DNA of 43,684 nucleotides, taken from NCBI GenBank assembly GCA_029561175.1, contig JAKQJL010000014.1, positions 1 to 43,684 on the forward strand, read 5' to 3'. Positions 7,588 to 16,240 of this stretch are shown here, one piece after another. How positions within the stretch are numbered: position 1 is the stretch's first letter; every line of letters begins with the position of its first letter. The notes beneath the pieces were generated by a model. The model did not search any database. It was given only the letters and a program-made list of their open reading frames with translations, and was not told the DNA's origin. The DNA comes from a bacterium (lineage in GTDB: Bacteria; Patescibacteriota; Microgenomatia; UBA12405). Made by a program: the position numbers and the translations under genes.

Positions 7588-8307
7588 ATGGCTGAATTTA
7601 AAAGATCTAGATTAATAAATAAAGATGACGAGAATGTGACAAAAAAGACGGTAGTTTTGGGAGTATTAACGTTATTGATATTTTTATTTATCGCAATTTT
7701 TGGTTTACCAATTTTAATTAAATTTTCAATTTTATTGGGTGATTTAAGGAATAAAAATTCAAAAGAGATTAAAGAGAAAGTTCTACCTCCCATGCCACCA
7801 AGAATAGTACTTCCGCTAGAAGCGACTAATAGTAGTCGGTTGAGTGTTGGCGGTTTCGGAGAAAAAGGGACAATGATTGAATTATTGAAAAATGATTTAT
7901 CGGTGGGAAAAATGGAAGTAAGTGAAACTGGAGATTTTAGTTTTAACGATATTATGTTGGATATGGGAGAAAATACTTTTACTGCGATCGCCTTGTCTGC
8001 TGATCGAGGAAGTAGTGAGCCTTCAAAACAAGTAACAATTGCTTATGATAATGAAGCTCCAAGCTTGGAAATGTCTAATCCAAAAGAAGATAAACTGACT
8101 GTAGAATCTGCTGATTACGATATTATTGGAAAAAGCGAAAAGGGTGTTAGTGTAACCATGAATGGCAGATTGGCCATTGTGGCTGATGATGGAACTTTCA
8201 AATTAAAATTTCAACTTAATGCTGGTAAGAATGAAATTGAGATTGTAATCAAAGACAAAGCTGGAAATGAAACTAAGAAAAAAATCGAAATTACTTACGA
8301 TATTTAG
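7588..8307 (+). CDS. Membrane-anchored protein with tandem Ig-like domains
   Basis: A basic N-terminus precedes one transmembrane helix (about 23-48). The rest is extracytoplasmic beta-rich sequence. Two Ig-like repeats of the glucodextranase-B/bacterial Ig type can be seen, at about 70-150 (ending VTIAYDNEAP) and 155-239 (ending KAGNETKKKIEITYD). Both share the pattern of a hydrophobic beta strand, DDGTF or ETGDF, and a GxNxxxxxxxD turn. It has no catalytic motif and is probably a surface or adhesive scaffold. Its 3' end overlaps the neighbouring minus-strand gene by 17 bases. Confidence 0.8.
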   Translation: MAEFKRSRLINKDDENVTKKTVVLGVLTLLIFLFIAIFGLPILIKFSILLGDLRNKNSKEIKEKVLPPMPPRIVLPLEATNSSRLSVGGFGEKGTMIELLKNDLSVGKMEVSETGDFSFNDIMLDMGENTFTAIALSADRGSSEPSKQVTIAYDNEAPSLEMSNPKEDKLTVESADYDIIGKSEKGVSVTMNGRLAIVADDGTFKLKFQLNAGKNEIEIVIKDKAGNETKKKIEITYDI

Positions 8308-9364
8308 TTTGGTTCAAAACTAAATAAACTAAAACCCAAAGGTATAAACCAGAATTAGCGAAAGAAGAATGTATTAATAGAGCAATTAAAATTGATTTAA
8401 GATAGGTTGATGAAGATTTAAACCAAACAAATAAGCCAATAAGTAGAGGAATAATTCCAAGAATACCATTGGTAATTAGTAAAGTTAATAAACTATTATC
8501 AAATCCGGATGAGGCATGAGATTCTGGATTGGAGTGAAAATGTTTTAAGTTGTTATACCCCAAACCAAAGAAAGGCGATTTTTGAGATAGTTTAAAAGCT
8601 TGTTGATAATTTTCGATTTTGGCAAAAATTGATGATGTTCTTTTTAAATTGGTACTTTCTCCTGGTACTTTGGGTAAAAGTAATATTGTTAAACTAAGAA
8701 TTAATAGAGTTTTAATAAATAGATAGCGATAGTGATAAAAAATTTCAAGAAACAAGGTTACTATTAGCAATGCAAGATAAGTTGATCGGCTATAAGTTAA
8801 AGACATTGCTAAATAACTGATACCAATTAAGATTTGCCAGAATTTTGGTTTATTTAAAAATAAAAAAAGAATAAAAAATAAATAAAGAATTCCAGTAAAG
8901 GTTGGATCAAAAAAAGTGCTAACTAAACGATATTGATGAGGATCCCAATTAAAAGCTTTGAAATAACTGAAGTCTGGCCAAAAGAAATATTGAATAAATC
9001 CAAAAATAATATTTGATAAAAGAGCGATAATTAACCAGGGTTGGTTATTTTTTATGGTAGGTGGATAGGCTAGTAAAAGAAATATAGAAGTTAGCCGTAG
9101 TTGGTAGAACAATGAATTAAAAGAAAAATATTGAAAGTTTAAAATAAAACTAAAAACAGACAAAATAACAAAGATTAAAAAAAAGATATTAGTGGGTTTT
9201 TCTTTTTTTAATAAATGGAAAAATAAGTTAAAAACTGAAAAGATTACTATTAGTAAATCTAAAATTGGTAAATTTTGTCCAAAAAGATTGATTCGAGCAA
9301 GTTGACCAAAAAAAAGACAAAGATAAATAGCGATGGTGGCTATTTGGTAGATTGTAGATGCCAT
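8291..9364 (-). CDS. O-antigen ligase/polymerase-like membrane protein
   Basis: A polytopic membrane protein of 357 aa with about ten hydrophobic segments. It contains the Wzy_C-like feature of a hydrophilic loop (about 230-285, with FFGLGYNNLKHFHSNPESHASSG) between late helices. The GxGxNN...H motif in that loop is typical of O-antigen ligase and polymerase proteins (WaaL/Wzy superfamily). It would join or polymerise lipid-linked glycan on the outer face of the membrane. Its start overlaps the end of the GT2 gene by 25 bases, so it belongs to that glycan cluster. Ligase versus polymerase cannot be decided here. Confidence 0.8.
   Translation of the reverse strand: MASTIYQIATIAIYLCLFFGQLARINLFGQNLPILDLLIVIFSVFNLFFHLLKKEKPTNIFFLIFVILSVFSFILNFQYFSFNSLFYQLRLTSIFLLLAYPPTIKNNQPWLIIALLSNIIFGFIQYFFWPDFSYFKAFNWDPHQYRLVSTFFDPTFTGILYLFFILFLFLNKPKFWQILIGISYLAMSLTYSRSTYLALLIVTLFLEIFYHYRYLFIKTLLILSLTILLLPKVPGESTNLKRTSSIFAKIENYQQAFKLSQKSPFFGLGYNNLKHFHSNPESHASSGFDNSLLTLLITNGILGIIPLLIGLFVWFKSSSTYLKSILIALLIHSSFANSGLYLWVLVYLVLNQTKYRK
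8303..8324. terminator. Hairpin at a convergent gene junction
   Basis: A perfect 8-bp stem, TTTAGTTT/AAACTAAA (8303-8310 with 8317-8324), closes the loop GGTTCA across the two converging stop codons. Neither side has a clear T run, so it may be a weak bidirectional terminator or a 3'-end stabiliser. Confidence 0.4.
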
Positions 9365-10113
9365 AATTTAGATCTGACTAAAAAAGAATGAAAACTCATA
9401 CCTAAAGCCATAATTATGCCAGGAAGACCGTCGATAAAACCAAGTTTAAAAATATAATTAACAAAAAATTTTGCTAATGGATAGATGACTATTTCAAAAA
9501 TGTTAGTTCTTTTTTGTCGATCAAATAATTCTTGGGCGCGGATTGAAGAATAGTAGTTTATTTTTGAAAAAAATTCATTTAAGTTTTGGTGGGGAAAGTG
9601 ATTGATGGTATAGGCTAATCGAATGTGGCAACATGATGATTTCCAAACTTCATGTACTTTTCCAAAAAAAGAACCATTCTTTTTATTAAATAATCGAAGG
9701 AATCTTTGGTGACGATTTTCACCGTGCATTAATATTTTTCCTAAAAAATAATCGTTCCTAAAAAAAGAATAATTAGAGCCTTGAAAATCGAAATTGTTAA
9801 TAAAATTAAGAAGTTCTTCTGATGGGGTTTCGTCTGGGTCTATCCAAAAAATCCAATTATTAGTAGCAAGGGATATACCAAAATTTCTTTGGGAAGAAAA
9901 ATCGTTATCCAACCCCCTACTTTTAGAAATTACTTTTAAATCTTTAGATTCAAGTTTTTTCAATTTCTCAACAGTATCATCAGTGGAATTGTCATCGATA
10001 TTTACTATTTCATTAATTGCTGGACAAAGACTAAGCCATTCCTGTAGAACATCAACATTTTCAGATTCATTTTTGGTTAAGTATAAAAGAGAGATTTTAT
10101 TTGAGTTGACCAT
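9340..10113 (-). CDS. Family 2 glycosyltransferase
   Basis: A 257-aa GT-A fold glycosyltransferase of the WaaE/KdtX type. It shows the N-terminal nucleotide-binding strand (ISLLYLTKNESENV), the DDNSTDDT turn and the metal-binding aspartates in WIFWIDPDETPSEE (DxD equivalent). A later hydrophobic region (about 200-240) probably associates with the membrane. The gene overlaps the upstream GT4 gene by 17 bases and the downstream Wzy-like gene by 25, so the three form one unit. Donor sugar and acceptor are unknown. Confidence 0.88.
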   Translation of the reverse strand: MVNSNKISLLYLTKNESENVDVLQEWLSLCPAINEIVNIDDNSTDDTVEKLKKLESKDLKVISKSRGLDNDFSSQRNFGISLATNNWIFWIDPDETPSEELLNFINNFDFQGSNYSFFRNDYFLGKILMHGENRHQRFLRLFNKKNGSFFGKVHEVWKSSCCHIRLAYTINHFPHQNLNEFFSKINYYSSIRAQELFDRQKRTNIFEIVIYPLAKFFVNYIFKLGFIDGLPGIIMALGMSFHSFLVRSKLWHLQSTK

Positions 10114-11179
10114 TATTTGCGATTATCATTAGTAAATTTTTTGTATAGTTTGACCAATCTATTCTATCAAGTTGGTGTAAATTTACTATTTTCTTATTTA
10201 AATACTGTTTTATATGATAATTAGCAATTTTATCATTTTGAAACAAGATTCCGTTTAAACCATTTCTTATAAGTTCACTTGTTCCTCCTGTGTTTATTCC
10301 AAAAACAAAAAGACCTTTGTTTAAAGCTTCAAGAGTTGTTAATCCAAAAGGTTCTTTTATATTATTAGCAAGGTAAAACGAATGTTTTTTTATTATTTCT
10401 TCTTTATTTTTATTGTTTTCTTCTTGAATTATTTTTGTGTTTGGTAATAATTTTGATTGATTAAAAATATAGTTGCTTTCATCTGTTATTCTTCCGATTA
10501 TTAAAAGCTTGATACCTTTAATATTTTTTATTTGATTTAAAGAAATTTGATGTCCTTTTAAATATGAAAGTTGTCCAATAGATAAAATTTCTTTTTTTGG
10601 GTTTTTTATAATCTTTGTTTTATGAATATATTTTAATCCAGGATAAAGAACGAACCCTTTTTTGTTATAGATTTTCTTTAGTAGATAATTTGAATATTGT
10701 GAGTTTGTAATAATCAAATTGGCTTTTTTACAATTAACATAATCTATTAGTTTTAAAGGTAATCTAAAAAATTTGGCAAGTCTTTTTTTAAAATTATTTA
10801 GAAAAGCTGTTTTCTCATAAAACTCCCTTTTTGGTTCAGAAAAAATATATACTGCGTTATTTAAATAATGAAACAGATATGGAGTTTGTATATTTTTGCA
10901 CGCTCCTATAATCACAAGATCGTATTGATTATTTAATATAGTTTTTGATATTTTCTTTGCAATTTTGTTTAAAGTAAAAATTGAAAAAAATAAATCTATA
11001 ATAATATTTTTTTTATTATTTTCAGGAAAAGAATAAACATTATTATAAAATGAGATATTTTTTGGTATTTTGTGGCAATACAAATCAATACAATTATTTT
11101 TTGAGAGATTTAAACTAATATTTTCTATTTGATTTAACGCACCTCCATTATCTAGATTGTGATATATAGCTATTTTCAT
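10097..11179 (-). CDS. Family 4 glycosyltransferase, very AT-rich
   Basis: A 360-aa GT4 (GT-B) enzyme. The C-terminal donor domain shows ILSIGQLSYLKGHQISL, then KLLIIGRITDESNY, then the E-x7-E signature in KEPFGLTTLEALNKGLFVFG and GGTSELIRNGLNGILF. The N-terminal half is rich in Asn, Lys and Ile. Base composition is far more AT-rich than the surrounding housekeeping genes (10 G+C in the 60 bases 10921-10980 by hand count), which fits recent acquisition. It is first in the GT4-GT2-Wzy unit and divergent from the lipase gene. Confidence 0.88.
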   Translation of the reverse strand: MKIAIYHNLDNGGALNQIENISLNLSKNNCIDLYCHKIPKNISFYNNVYSFPENNKKNIIIDLFFSIFTLNKIAKKISKTILNNQYDLVIIGACKNIQTPYLFHYLNNAVYIFSEPKREFYEKTAFLNNFKKRLAKFFRLPLKLIDYVNCKKANLIITNSQYSNYLLKKIYNKKGFVLYPGLKYIHKTKIIKNPKKEILSIGQLSYLKGHQISLNQIKNIKGIKLLIIGRITDESNYIFNQSKLLPNTKIIQEENNKNKEEIIKKHSFYLANNIKEPFGLTTLEALNKGLFVFGINTGGTSELIRNGLNGILFQNDKIANYHIKQYLNKKIVNLHQLDRIDWSNYTKNLLMIIANNGQLK

Positions 11180-11203
11180 AATGTAATAATAATTACAAAA
11201 GAG

Positions 11204-11209
11204 TATTAT
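11204..11209 (+). promoter_or_regulatory. -10 box of the lipase gene
   Basis: TATTAT ends seven bases before the ATG at 11217, predicting a leaderless or nearly leaderless transcript. The 37-base interval must also hold the promoter of the divergent GT4 gene. Confidence 0.45.
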
Positions 11210-11216
11210 TTAATTA

Positions 11217-13517
11217 ATGAAAAGAATAATATGTTTTCTATTATTTATATTCATTCTTTTAGCTCAAGAAGTAAGAGCTGAATGTTCTTTAAGATATTAT
11301 AATTATTTATCATCATACAGTTCTGATTTAAATTTAAACGGTGAAACTTATCCAAATATAGTGTTTGAGAATGATTCTCTTTTATTAAAAAGTAATAAAG
11401 CAACTTTTCCGTTTATTGAATTGAATAACTATGCTAATTATATAGGTCATGAAATAAAGACATGTAATAATGACGTTTTTGATGTAACTTTTAAGGTAAA
11501 TAGTATTAATCCGATGGGAAGTGGTTTGGGTTTTGGTTATTTAATTAATAATATCCCTTATAATATATTTTCTTTGTGGGCTGATTCTCCTGGTGGTTTG
11601 TATCTTATTTACAATAATTACTATAAATACAATTATGATTTTTGCAAAAACTTATCAGGTAAACCCTTTTATTCAGATTATCAATCTTTTCCTATAAACA
11701 TTACTGATAATGAGTGGCATTCTTTTAGGATTGAAAGAGATTGCCAAAGTTATCATGTTTATATTGATAAGGGATCTGCTGATCAGAAAAAGTTTTCTTT
11801 TTATGGTGCTCAGTGTATACCAGAAAATTTATGGTTTGGAAATCCATTGTCTGGTGGAGGAAGTGAGTGGACAAGTATGTCTTTTAAAAATATAAAGATA
11901 ATGAATTCTTTGGATGATTGTGTTTTACCTACACCAACTCCGTCTATGGCAAAAAAGAAAGTGGTGGTGGTGCCGGGAATGGGGGCGAGCTGGAACAGTC
12001 GAGCAATTGTTTACAATGAAAATGTTGCTGATGATCAATGGAAAATGACTCCGTTTGTGACTAATTATGATAAATTGGTGGCAGCTTTTGAAGAGAATGG
12101 GTATGTGAAAGGGGTTGATTTGTTTGTTTGGAATTACGATTGGCGAAAACCTTTATCAGAGATTGTTGGTAAATTGAATTCTTATATTGATTTGATTAGT
12201 GAGGGGGAAAAAGTTGACATAGTCGGTCATAGTTTAGGAGGATTGGTGGCAAGAGTTTGGTCCCAAGAGAATGAAAATAAATTTAATAAAATAATTAGTT
12301 TGGGTTCGCCACATAAGGGAGTGGTTGAGGCTTATGAAGCATATTATGGTGCAAAGATAGTTGATAAGTTGGATTTTTCGACAATAGGTTTAAAGATTTT
12401 ATTTGAAATTCAAAGACAAGGAAGAAAACCGATTGAGGCTATACAGAACTATGCGCCAATTTTAAAAGATATCTCCCCTACTTTTGATTTTCTTAAAAAG
12501 AACAATAAGATTGTAAGTTTTAATAAAAATAATTATTTAAATAATAAAAATATTAGTTTTTCAGGAGATTTAATGTCGATTGTTGGAAATGGAAATAAAT
12601 TGACAGAATGGATAAATCTAACTGATAGATCAGTTTTTGATAAAGTGATGGGTATTTGGCCAGAAGGAAAACCGATAAGTTATCAAAAAGGAAAAGGAGA
12701 TGGTACGGTGTTGGAAAAAAGTTCGAAGTTTGGAACTGAAATTATAGAAATAAAAAGTGAACACGGAGAATTGCCTGATTTGTCGATAAATAAAGTGTTA
12801 ACTACTTTAGGTTTAGGAATAACAGTTAGCCTGGTAACTGAAAACAGTGTTGATAAAATGGTTTATTTCATTGGTTCTCCAGCAAAAATTGTTTTAGCTT
12901 GTCCTGATGAAACCATTGAATCAGATGATTTTATTTTAAAAGATTTAGAAGATGATGATTCGTGTCAATTAAAAGTAGTTGGAACTGGCGAAGGTAAATA
13001 TCATTTATTATTTGGTAATACAAAAAATAGCGATAGTTGGATTTATAACGAAGGACAAATAAATAATGGTGATGAGGTGGCGGTTGATGGTGATTATTTC
13101 TATCGGCAAATAATAAAAGTGGCGGAAGAATTGAATCTTTTGGAACTAAAAGCTGCGGCTGAAAATAAAGATGATGAATTAATTTTAAGTTTGATTTTTA
13201 AATATCGAAAGCAATCAAAAGAGAATAGTAAAACTTGGTTAATGATTAATTGGTGGCGGCAAATATGTTTAAGTAAAGAATATGAGAATAAATTGACCAA
13301 TGATGTTTATAAAAAAGCTTTGGAAGCTAGATCTTTAGTAGATAGAATTTCTAGGCTAAAAATCAGATTTGGAATTAACCCTACCGAGTATGGAGCTAAT
13401 AGTTTTAATGAACTAGATAAATACTATGTAGAGATGGTGGCGAATAAAACAAAAGACAGATCGTTGGTGATGGCTAATGCAAAGTTAATTATCAAGTTGG
13501 CCGAAGACGTTTGGTAG
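11217..13517 (+). CDS. Secreted LCAT-type lipase/acyltransferase with N-terminal lectin-like domain
   Basis: The 766-aa product starts with a signal peptide (about 1-21, ending VRAEC). A beta-rich segment (about 30-238) resembling LamG/concanavalin-type carbohydrate-binding domains follows, then a PTPTPS linker. From about 244 comes an alpha/beta hydrolase of the lecithin:cholesterol acyltransferase family. It has the nucleophile elbow GHSLGG (S339), the acid in GKGDGTV (D495) and the histidine in SEHGELP (H516). The remaining 230 residues form a beta domain and a helical tail. It probably hydrolyses or transfers acyl groups outside the cell. The 5' part (to about 11935) is markedly more AT-rich than the hydrolase part, so the gene looks chimeric. 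Confidence 0.85.
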   Translation: MKRIICFLLFIFILLAQEVRAECSLRYYNYLSSYSSDLNLNGETYPNIVFENDSLLLKSNKATFPFIELNNYANYIGHEIKTCNNDVFDVTFKVNSINPMGSGLGFGYLINNIPYNIFSLWADSPGGLYLIYNNYYKYNYDFCKNLSGKPFYSDYQSFPINITDNEWHSFRIERDCQSYHVYIDKGSADQKKFSFYGAQCIPENLWFGNPLSGGGSEWTSMSFKNIKIMNSLDDCVLPTPTPSMAKKKVVVVPGMGASWNSRAIVYNENVADDQWKMTPFVTNYDKLVAAFEENGYVKGVDLFVWNYDWRKPLSEIVGKLNSYIDLISEGEKVDIVGHSLGGLVARVWSQENENKFNKIISLGSPHKGVVEAYEAYYGAKIVDKLDFSTIGLKILFEIQRQGRKPIEAIQNYAPILKDISPTFDFLKKNNKIVSFNKNNYLNNKNISFSGDLMSIVGNGNKLTEWINLTDRSVFDKVMGIWPEGKPISYQKGKGDGTVLEKSSKFGTEIIEIKSEHGELPDLSINKVLTTLGLGITVSLVTENSVDKMVYFIGSPAKIVLACPDETIESDDFILKDLEDDDSCQLKVVGTGEGKYHLLFGNTKNSDSWIYNEGQINNGDEVAVDGDYFYRQIIKVAEELNLLELKAAAENKDDELILSLIFKYRKQSKENSKTWLMINWWRQICLSKEYENKLTNDVYKKALEARSLVDRISRLKIRFGINPTEYGANSFNELDKYYVEMVANKTKDRSLVMANAKLIIKLAEDVW

Positions 13518-14021
13518 TTATTTTTTGGTGTATTTTCCGTAAATAACGATTGGAGTGCCAACTTCAGCCCAATCATAAATAACTTTAGCTTCAGGTGTTT
13601 TCATATTAATACAACCGTGTGACATTGGAGTGCCGAAGTTATTGTGCCAGTAAGTGCCATGAATGCTATAACCCATCTTTTTTGGAGTTGACTCATTGTA
13701 AAAGAATAATATATAAGGAACTTTGGGTAAATAATAATAAGTGCCGTTTTCTTTTGATCCTCCAGACATTTTTTGAGATCGAATTTTTGTCCAAATTTGA
13801 TAATCACCAACAGGCGTTCGATCCCAAGTTCCGGATGAAATTAAGTACTCATAAACTAATTTTCCATTCTCGTAGGCATACAATTTTTGATTAGTTAAAT
13901 TAACTTCAATTCTTTTTGATGAAATAGCGGTAGTATCTCCAAGAATGTTTGGTTTTGGGCTAACAATTAGAAAAGTAAAAACTACTAGGGGAAATAATAA
14001 AATCAACCATTGCTTACTCAT
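13518..14021 (-). CDS. L,D-transpeptidase (YkuD family)
   Basis: A 167-aa exported L,D-transpeptidase with an N-terminal signal or anchor helix (about 5-24). The YkuD domain starts at RIEVNLTNQKLYAYENGKLV. The active-site block is IHGTYWHNNFGTP followed by SHGCINM, with catalytic C137. These enzymes make 3-3 peptide crosslinks or attach proteins to peptidoglycan. The gene overlaps the NAD kinase gene by ATGA and its stop abuts the stop of the lipase gene, leaving no spacer between the convergent pair. Confidence 0.95.
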   Translation of the reverse strand: MSKQWLILLFPLVVFTFLIVSPKPNILGDTTAISSKRIEVNLTNQKLYAYENGKLVYEYLISSGTWDRTPVGDYQIWTKIRSQKMSGGSKENGTYYYLPKVPYILFFYNESTPKKMGYSIHGTYWHNNFGTPMSHGCINMKTPEAKVIYDWAEVGTPIVIYGKYTKK

Positions 14022-14683
14022 AGTAAGTATATGTTAGCGGTTTTGGTGGATTTAGCAATATGGATTATTGGTTGGTCGATTATTTTTTGAAAATGGTTGT
14101 CTCCGCAGAGTATGGCTGGGCCTCGAGTAATTTTGATTTCGATTACTGAGTTATCGTTAATAATTTGATTAGTTTGTGGTTTGGTGGGGTTATTAAATGC
14201 AATTCCAATGCCTTGACAAAAAATTGTTTGAGTAATGCTTTTAAAATAGCCAGTTGATCCAAACGGAGTGGCAATTACTAAGCCATCGCCAATGATTTCT
14301 TCTGAGTAAGCTTGTTGGTTGAAACGATAAATAAAACGAAGAGCTGACTGGGGGTTTTGAGTATGAATGTTAAATTCATTTAAAACATCAATTTGTTGAT
14401 TGTCGATGGTAGTAAATAATTTGGAAAAACTGGTTGGCTCAATTTGATGATTAACGATTTGTTCAAAAATTACATCTAAATTAGTAATTGGTGAACATCG
14501 AAGACAATGAGAAGAAGACCTAAGAGGCAATATTGGTTGATCAAAATTATTGGCTGCGCCAAGAATAGTGCCGTCTCCACCGACAGTAACTACTAGGTCT
14601 AGTTGATTGGTCCACTTTTCAATTGAGTCCTGAAAACTTTTTTCAATTGGACGATTTTGTGGATTAAAAAGAGTGATTGCCAT
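14018..14683 (-). CDS. nadK: NAD kinase
   Basis: ATP-NAD kinase of 221 aa, shorter than the usual 260-300. The GGDG motif is in LVVTVGGDGTILGAANNF, and the later DGLVIATPFGSTGYFKS block is the second family signature. The N-terminal Rossmann-like part before GGDG is only about 35 residues, so the protein is trimmed there. The ATG at 14683 lies three bases after the 3' end of tRNA-Val on the same strand. The mRNA must therefore come from the tRNA transcript and would become leaderless after tRNA 3' processing. It is followed by the L,D-transpeptidase. Confidence 0.9.
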   Translation of the reverse strand: MAITLFNPQNRPIEKSFQDSIEKWTNQLDLVVTVGGDGTILGAANNFDQPILPLRSSSHCLRCSPITNLDVIFEQIVNHQIEPTSFSKLFTTIDNQQIDVLNEFNIHTQNPQSALRFIYRFNQQAYSEEIIGDGLVIATPFGSTGYFKSITQTIFCQGIGIAFNNPTKPQTNQIINDNSVIEIKITRGPAILCGDNHFQKIIDQPIIHIAKSTKTANIYLL

Positions 14684-14686
14684 TTG

Positions 14687-14758
14687 TGGCCGCTAGTGGG
14701 ATCGAACCACTGACCTTTCCAATGTGAATGGAACGCTCTACCACTGAGCCAAGCAGCC
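14687..14758 (-). tRNA. tRNA-Val (CAC)
   Basis: On the minus strand GGCTGCT (rc of 14752-14758) pairs with AGCGGCC (rc of 14688-14694), with one G-T pair. The anticodon stem TTCCA/TGGAA closes the loop TTCACAT, giving CAC. The T arm CAGTGGTTCGATCCCACT is canonical. The discriminator is A and CCA is not encoded. The nadK start codon follows three bases later. Confidence 0.94.
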
Positions 14759-14772
14759 TAAAGTTGGATAGT

Positions 14773-14800
14773 TGGATTATACAATTTTTTAGAGTAAACT
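14773..14800 (+). promoter_or_regulatory. Promoter of lepB
   Basis: TTGGAT (14773-14778) and TAAACT (14795-14800) are 16 bp apart. The -10 ends seven bases before the lepB ATG at 14808, predicting a leaderless mRNA. It overlaps the opposite tRNA-Val promoter. Confidence 0.5.
14777..14782 (-). promoter_or_regulatory. -10 box of tRNA-Val/nadK
   Basis: A perfect TATAAT on the minus strand, ending 18 bases before tRNA-Val. It would drive tRNA-Val, nadK and the L,D-transpeptidase gene as one transcript. Confidence 0.6.
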
Positions 14801-14807
14801 GACCATT

Positions 14808-15395
14808 ATGAATCTACATCAAAATGAAAAAGGGTTTGCCATTGGAGCCTTAATTTTAGAATTTGTTCAATCGATTGTGTTGGCACTATCGGTGTTTGTG
14901 TTAATTTATCTTTTTGTGGCTCAACCTAATGAAGTGAAAGGAAACTCGATGTTACCGAATTTTGTTAACGGTGAATATTTATTAACAGATAAAATTAGTT
15001 ATCAATTGGGTGAGCCAAAACGAGGAGATGTGGTGGTTTTTAAAGCTCCACCAAGTGAACCATGTGCTGAGGAACAGTGCGAGTATATTAAAAGAATTAT
15101 TGGCGTGCCTGGTGATAAAGTTATGGTTAAAGGCGGAGAAGTATATTTGAATGGTACAAAACTAAATCAATCATTTTTACCAAGTGATTTTGTTACTGAA
15201 GCTGGGGATTTTAATTCTGAAGGTGATGAAAAAACAGTACCTCAAGGTCAATATTTGTGTTTCGGAGATAATCGTTCACATTCTCGAGACGGTCGAGAAT
15301 TTGGACCAATTAAAAAGGAATTAATAGTTGGAAGAGCTTTTTTTAAATACTGGCCTCCTCAATCAATTGGTTTGGTGCCAACAATTAAGCTTTAA
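14808..15395 (+). CDS. lepB: Signal peptidase I
   Basis: An S26-family signal peptidase of 195 aa that removes signal peptides from exported proteins at the outer face of the membrane. One N-terminal transmembrane segment (about 13-38) precedes the catalytic serine in KGNSMLPNFVNGEY (S47). The catalytic lysine lies in YIKRIIGVPGDKV (K95). The late GDNRSHSRDGREFGPI box is intact. A short loop with two cysteines (EPCAEEQCEY) may form a disulfide. The gene is divergent from tRNA-Val and its last four bases overlap parB. Confidence 0.96.
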   Translation: MNLHQNEKGFAIGALILEFVQSIVLALSVFVLIYLFVAQPNEVKGNSMLPNFVNGEYLLTDKISYQLGEPKRGDVVVFKAPPSEPCAEEQCEYIKRIIGVPGDKVMVKGGEVYLNGTKLNQSFLPSDFVTEAGDFNSEGDEKTVPQGQYLCFGDNRSHSRDGREFGPIKKELIVGRAFFKYWPPQSIGLVPTIKL

Positions 15396-16240
15396 TTTAA
15401 TTCAGAGTTAGTTAGTTCCTTTTTGCACACGGTTTGATAGAGACTTTTTAGTTCTTCAAAACGTTTATCAAGTGGGCCTCGAAATTGGAAAGTAACTTTA
15501 GTAATTACATTTGTTTGAGAGACTTTGACAGTGGTCGTTTTTTGATCAAAAACAGAGACGAGATCTTCACTGATGGTGTCTAACTTTGACTTAAGAAATA
15601 AATTAATATTTTCTTTGGTGATAGGGACGACACCTTCTTCAATTTTTTTTCTCATCCGACGAGCAATTTCTTCGGCTCGGCGAACAGAGGCTTTTTCTTT
15701 TAAGACTATTTTGTAGGCTTCAATAATTAAACGTGTATCGGTAATTGATGATAGGGCTCGGGCATGACCTTCAGTAATTAATCCAGAAAGTAAGCCATCT
15801 TTTAAAGCATCCGGTAGAGTTAATAATTTTAGACAATTGATGACATAAGGAATACTTTTTCCAACTCTTTTTGCTACTTGGGGGTGGTCAAATCCAAACT
15901 CTTCTTTTAACCTAAGAAAGGCTTTAGCTCTTTCGATTGGATTCAAATCTTTTCGCTGAAGGTTTTCAACAATAGCCATTTCAAGCATTTGTTGAGGGGT
16001 GGTTTTTTTGATAATTGCAGGGACATAGGCTAGTTTTAGTGCTCTGGCTGCACGCCAACGTCGTTCGCCGGCAATGATTTGGTAACCAGCTGGTGTTTGA
16101 GCAACAATTAAGGGTTCAATGATTCCATGTTCTTTGATTGATTCGACTAACTCAGCAATTGATTCTGGACTAATGACGCCTCGAGGCTGAAGAGGGTTTG
16201 GTTCGAGTTGATTGGTGGGGATCTGAGAGACATCTTTCAT
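15392..16240 (-). CDS. parB: ParB/Spo0J-type chromosome partitioning protein
   Basis: A 282-aa ParB-family protein. The N-terminal nuclease-like CTP-binding domain has ESIKEHGIIEPLIV and the GERRWRAARAL motif. The central helix-turn-helix DNA-binding domain (about 100-190) includes VAKRVGKSIPYVINCLKLL, and a C-terminal dimerisation region follows. In relatives it binds parS and loads as a CTP-dependent clamp. No parA lies nearby, which is unusual. The start ATG at 16240 lies inside a 10+10-bp inverted repeat, and a -10 box sits six bases upstream. Confidence 0.93.
   Translation of the reverse strand: MKDVSQIPTNQLEPNPLQPRGVISPESIAELVESIKEHGIIEPLIVAQTPAGYQIIAGERRWRAARALKLAYVPAIIKKTTPQQMLEMAIVENLQRKDLNPIERAKAFLRLKEEFGFDHPQVAKRVGKSIPYVINCLKLLTLPDALKDGLLSGLITEGHARALSSITDTRLIIEAYKIVLKEKASVRRAEEIARRMRKKIEEGVVPITKENINLFLKSKLDTISEDLVSVFDQKTTTVKVSQTNVITKVTFQFRGPLDKRFEELKSLYQTVCKKELTNSELN

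Noticed and set aside
15383-15397. AATTAA/TTAATT hairpin at the lepB/parB junction
   Set aside because: Six A-T pairs around a three-base loop are too weak to call a terminator in such AT-rich DNA.
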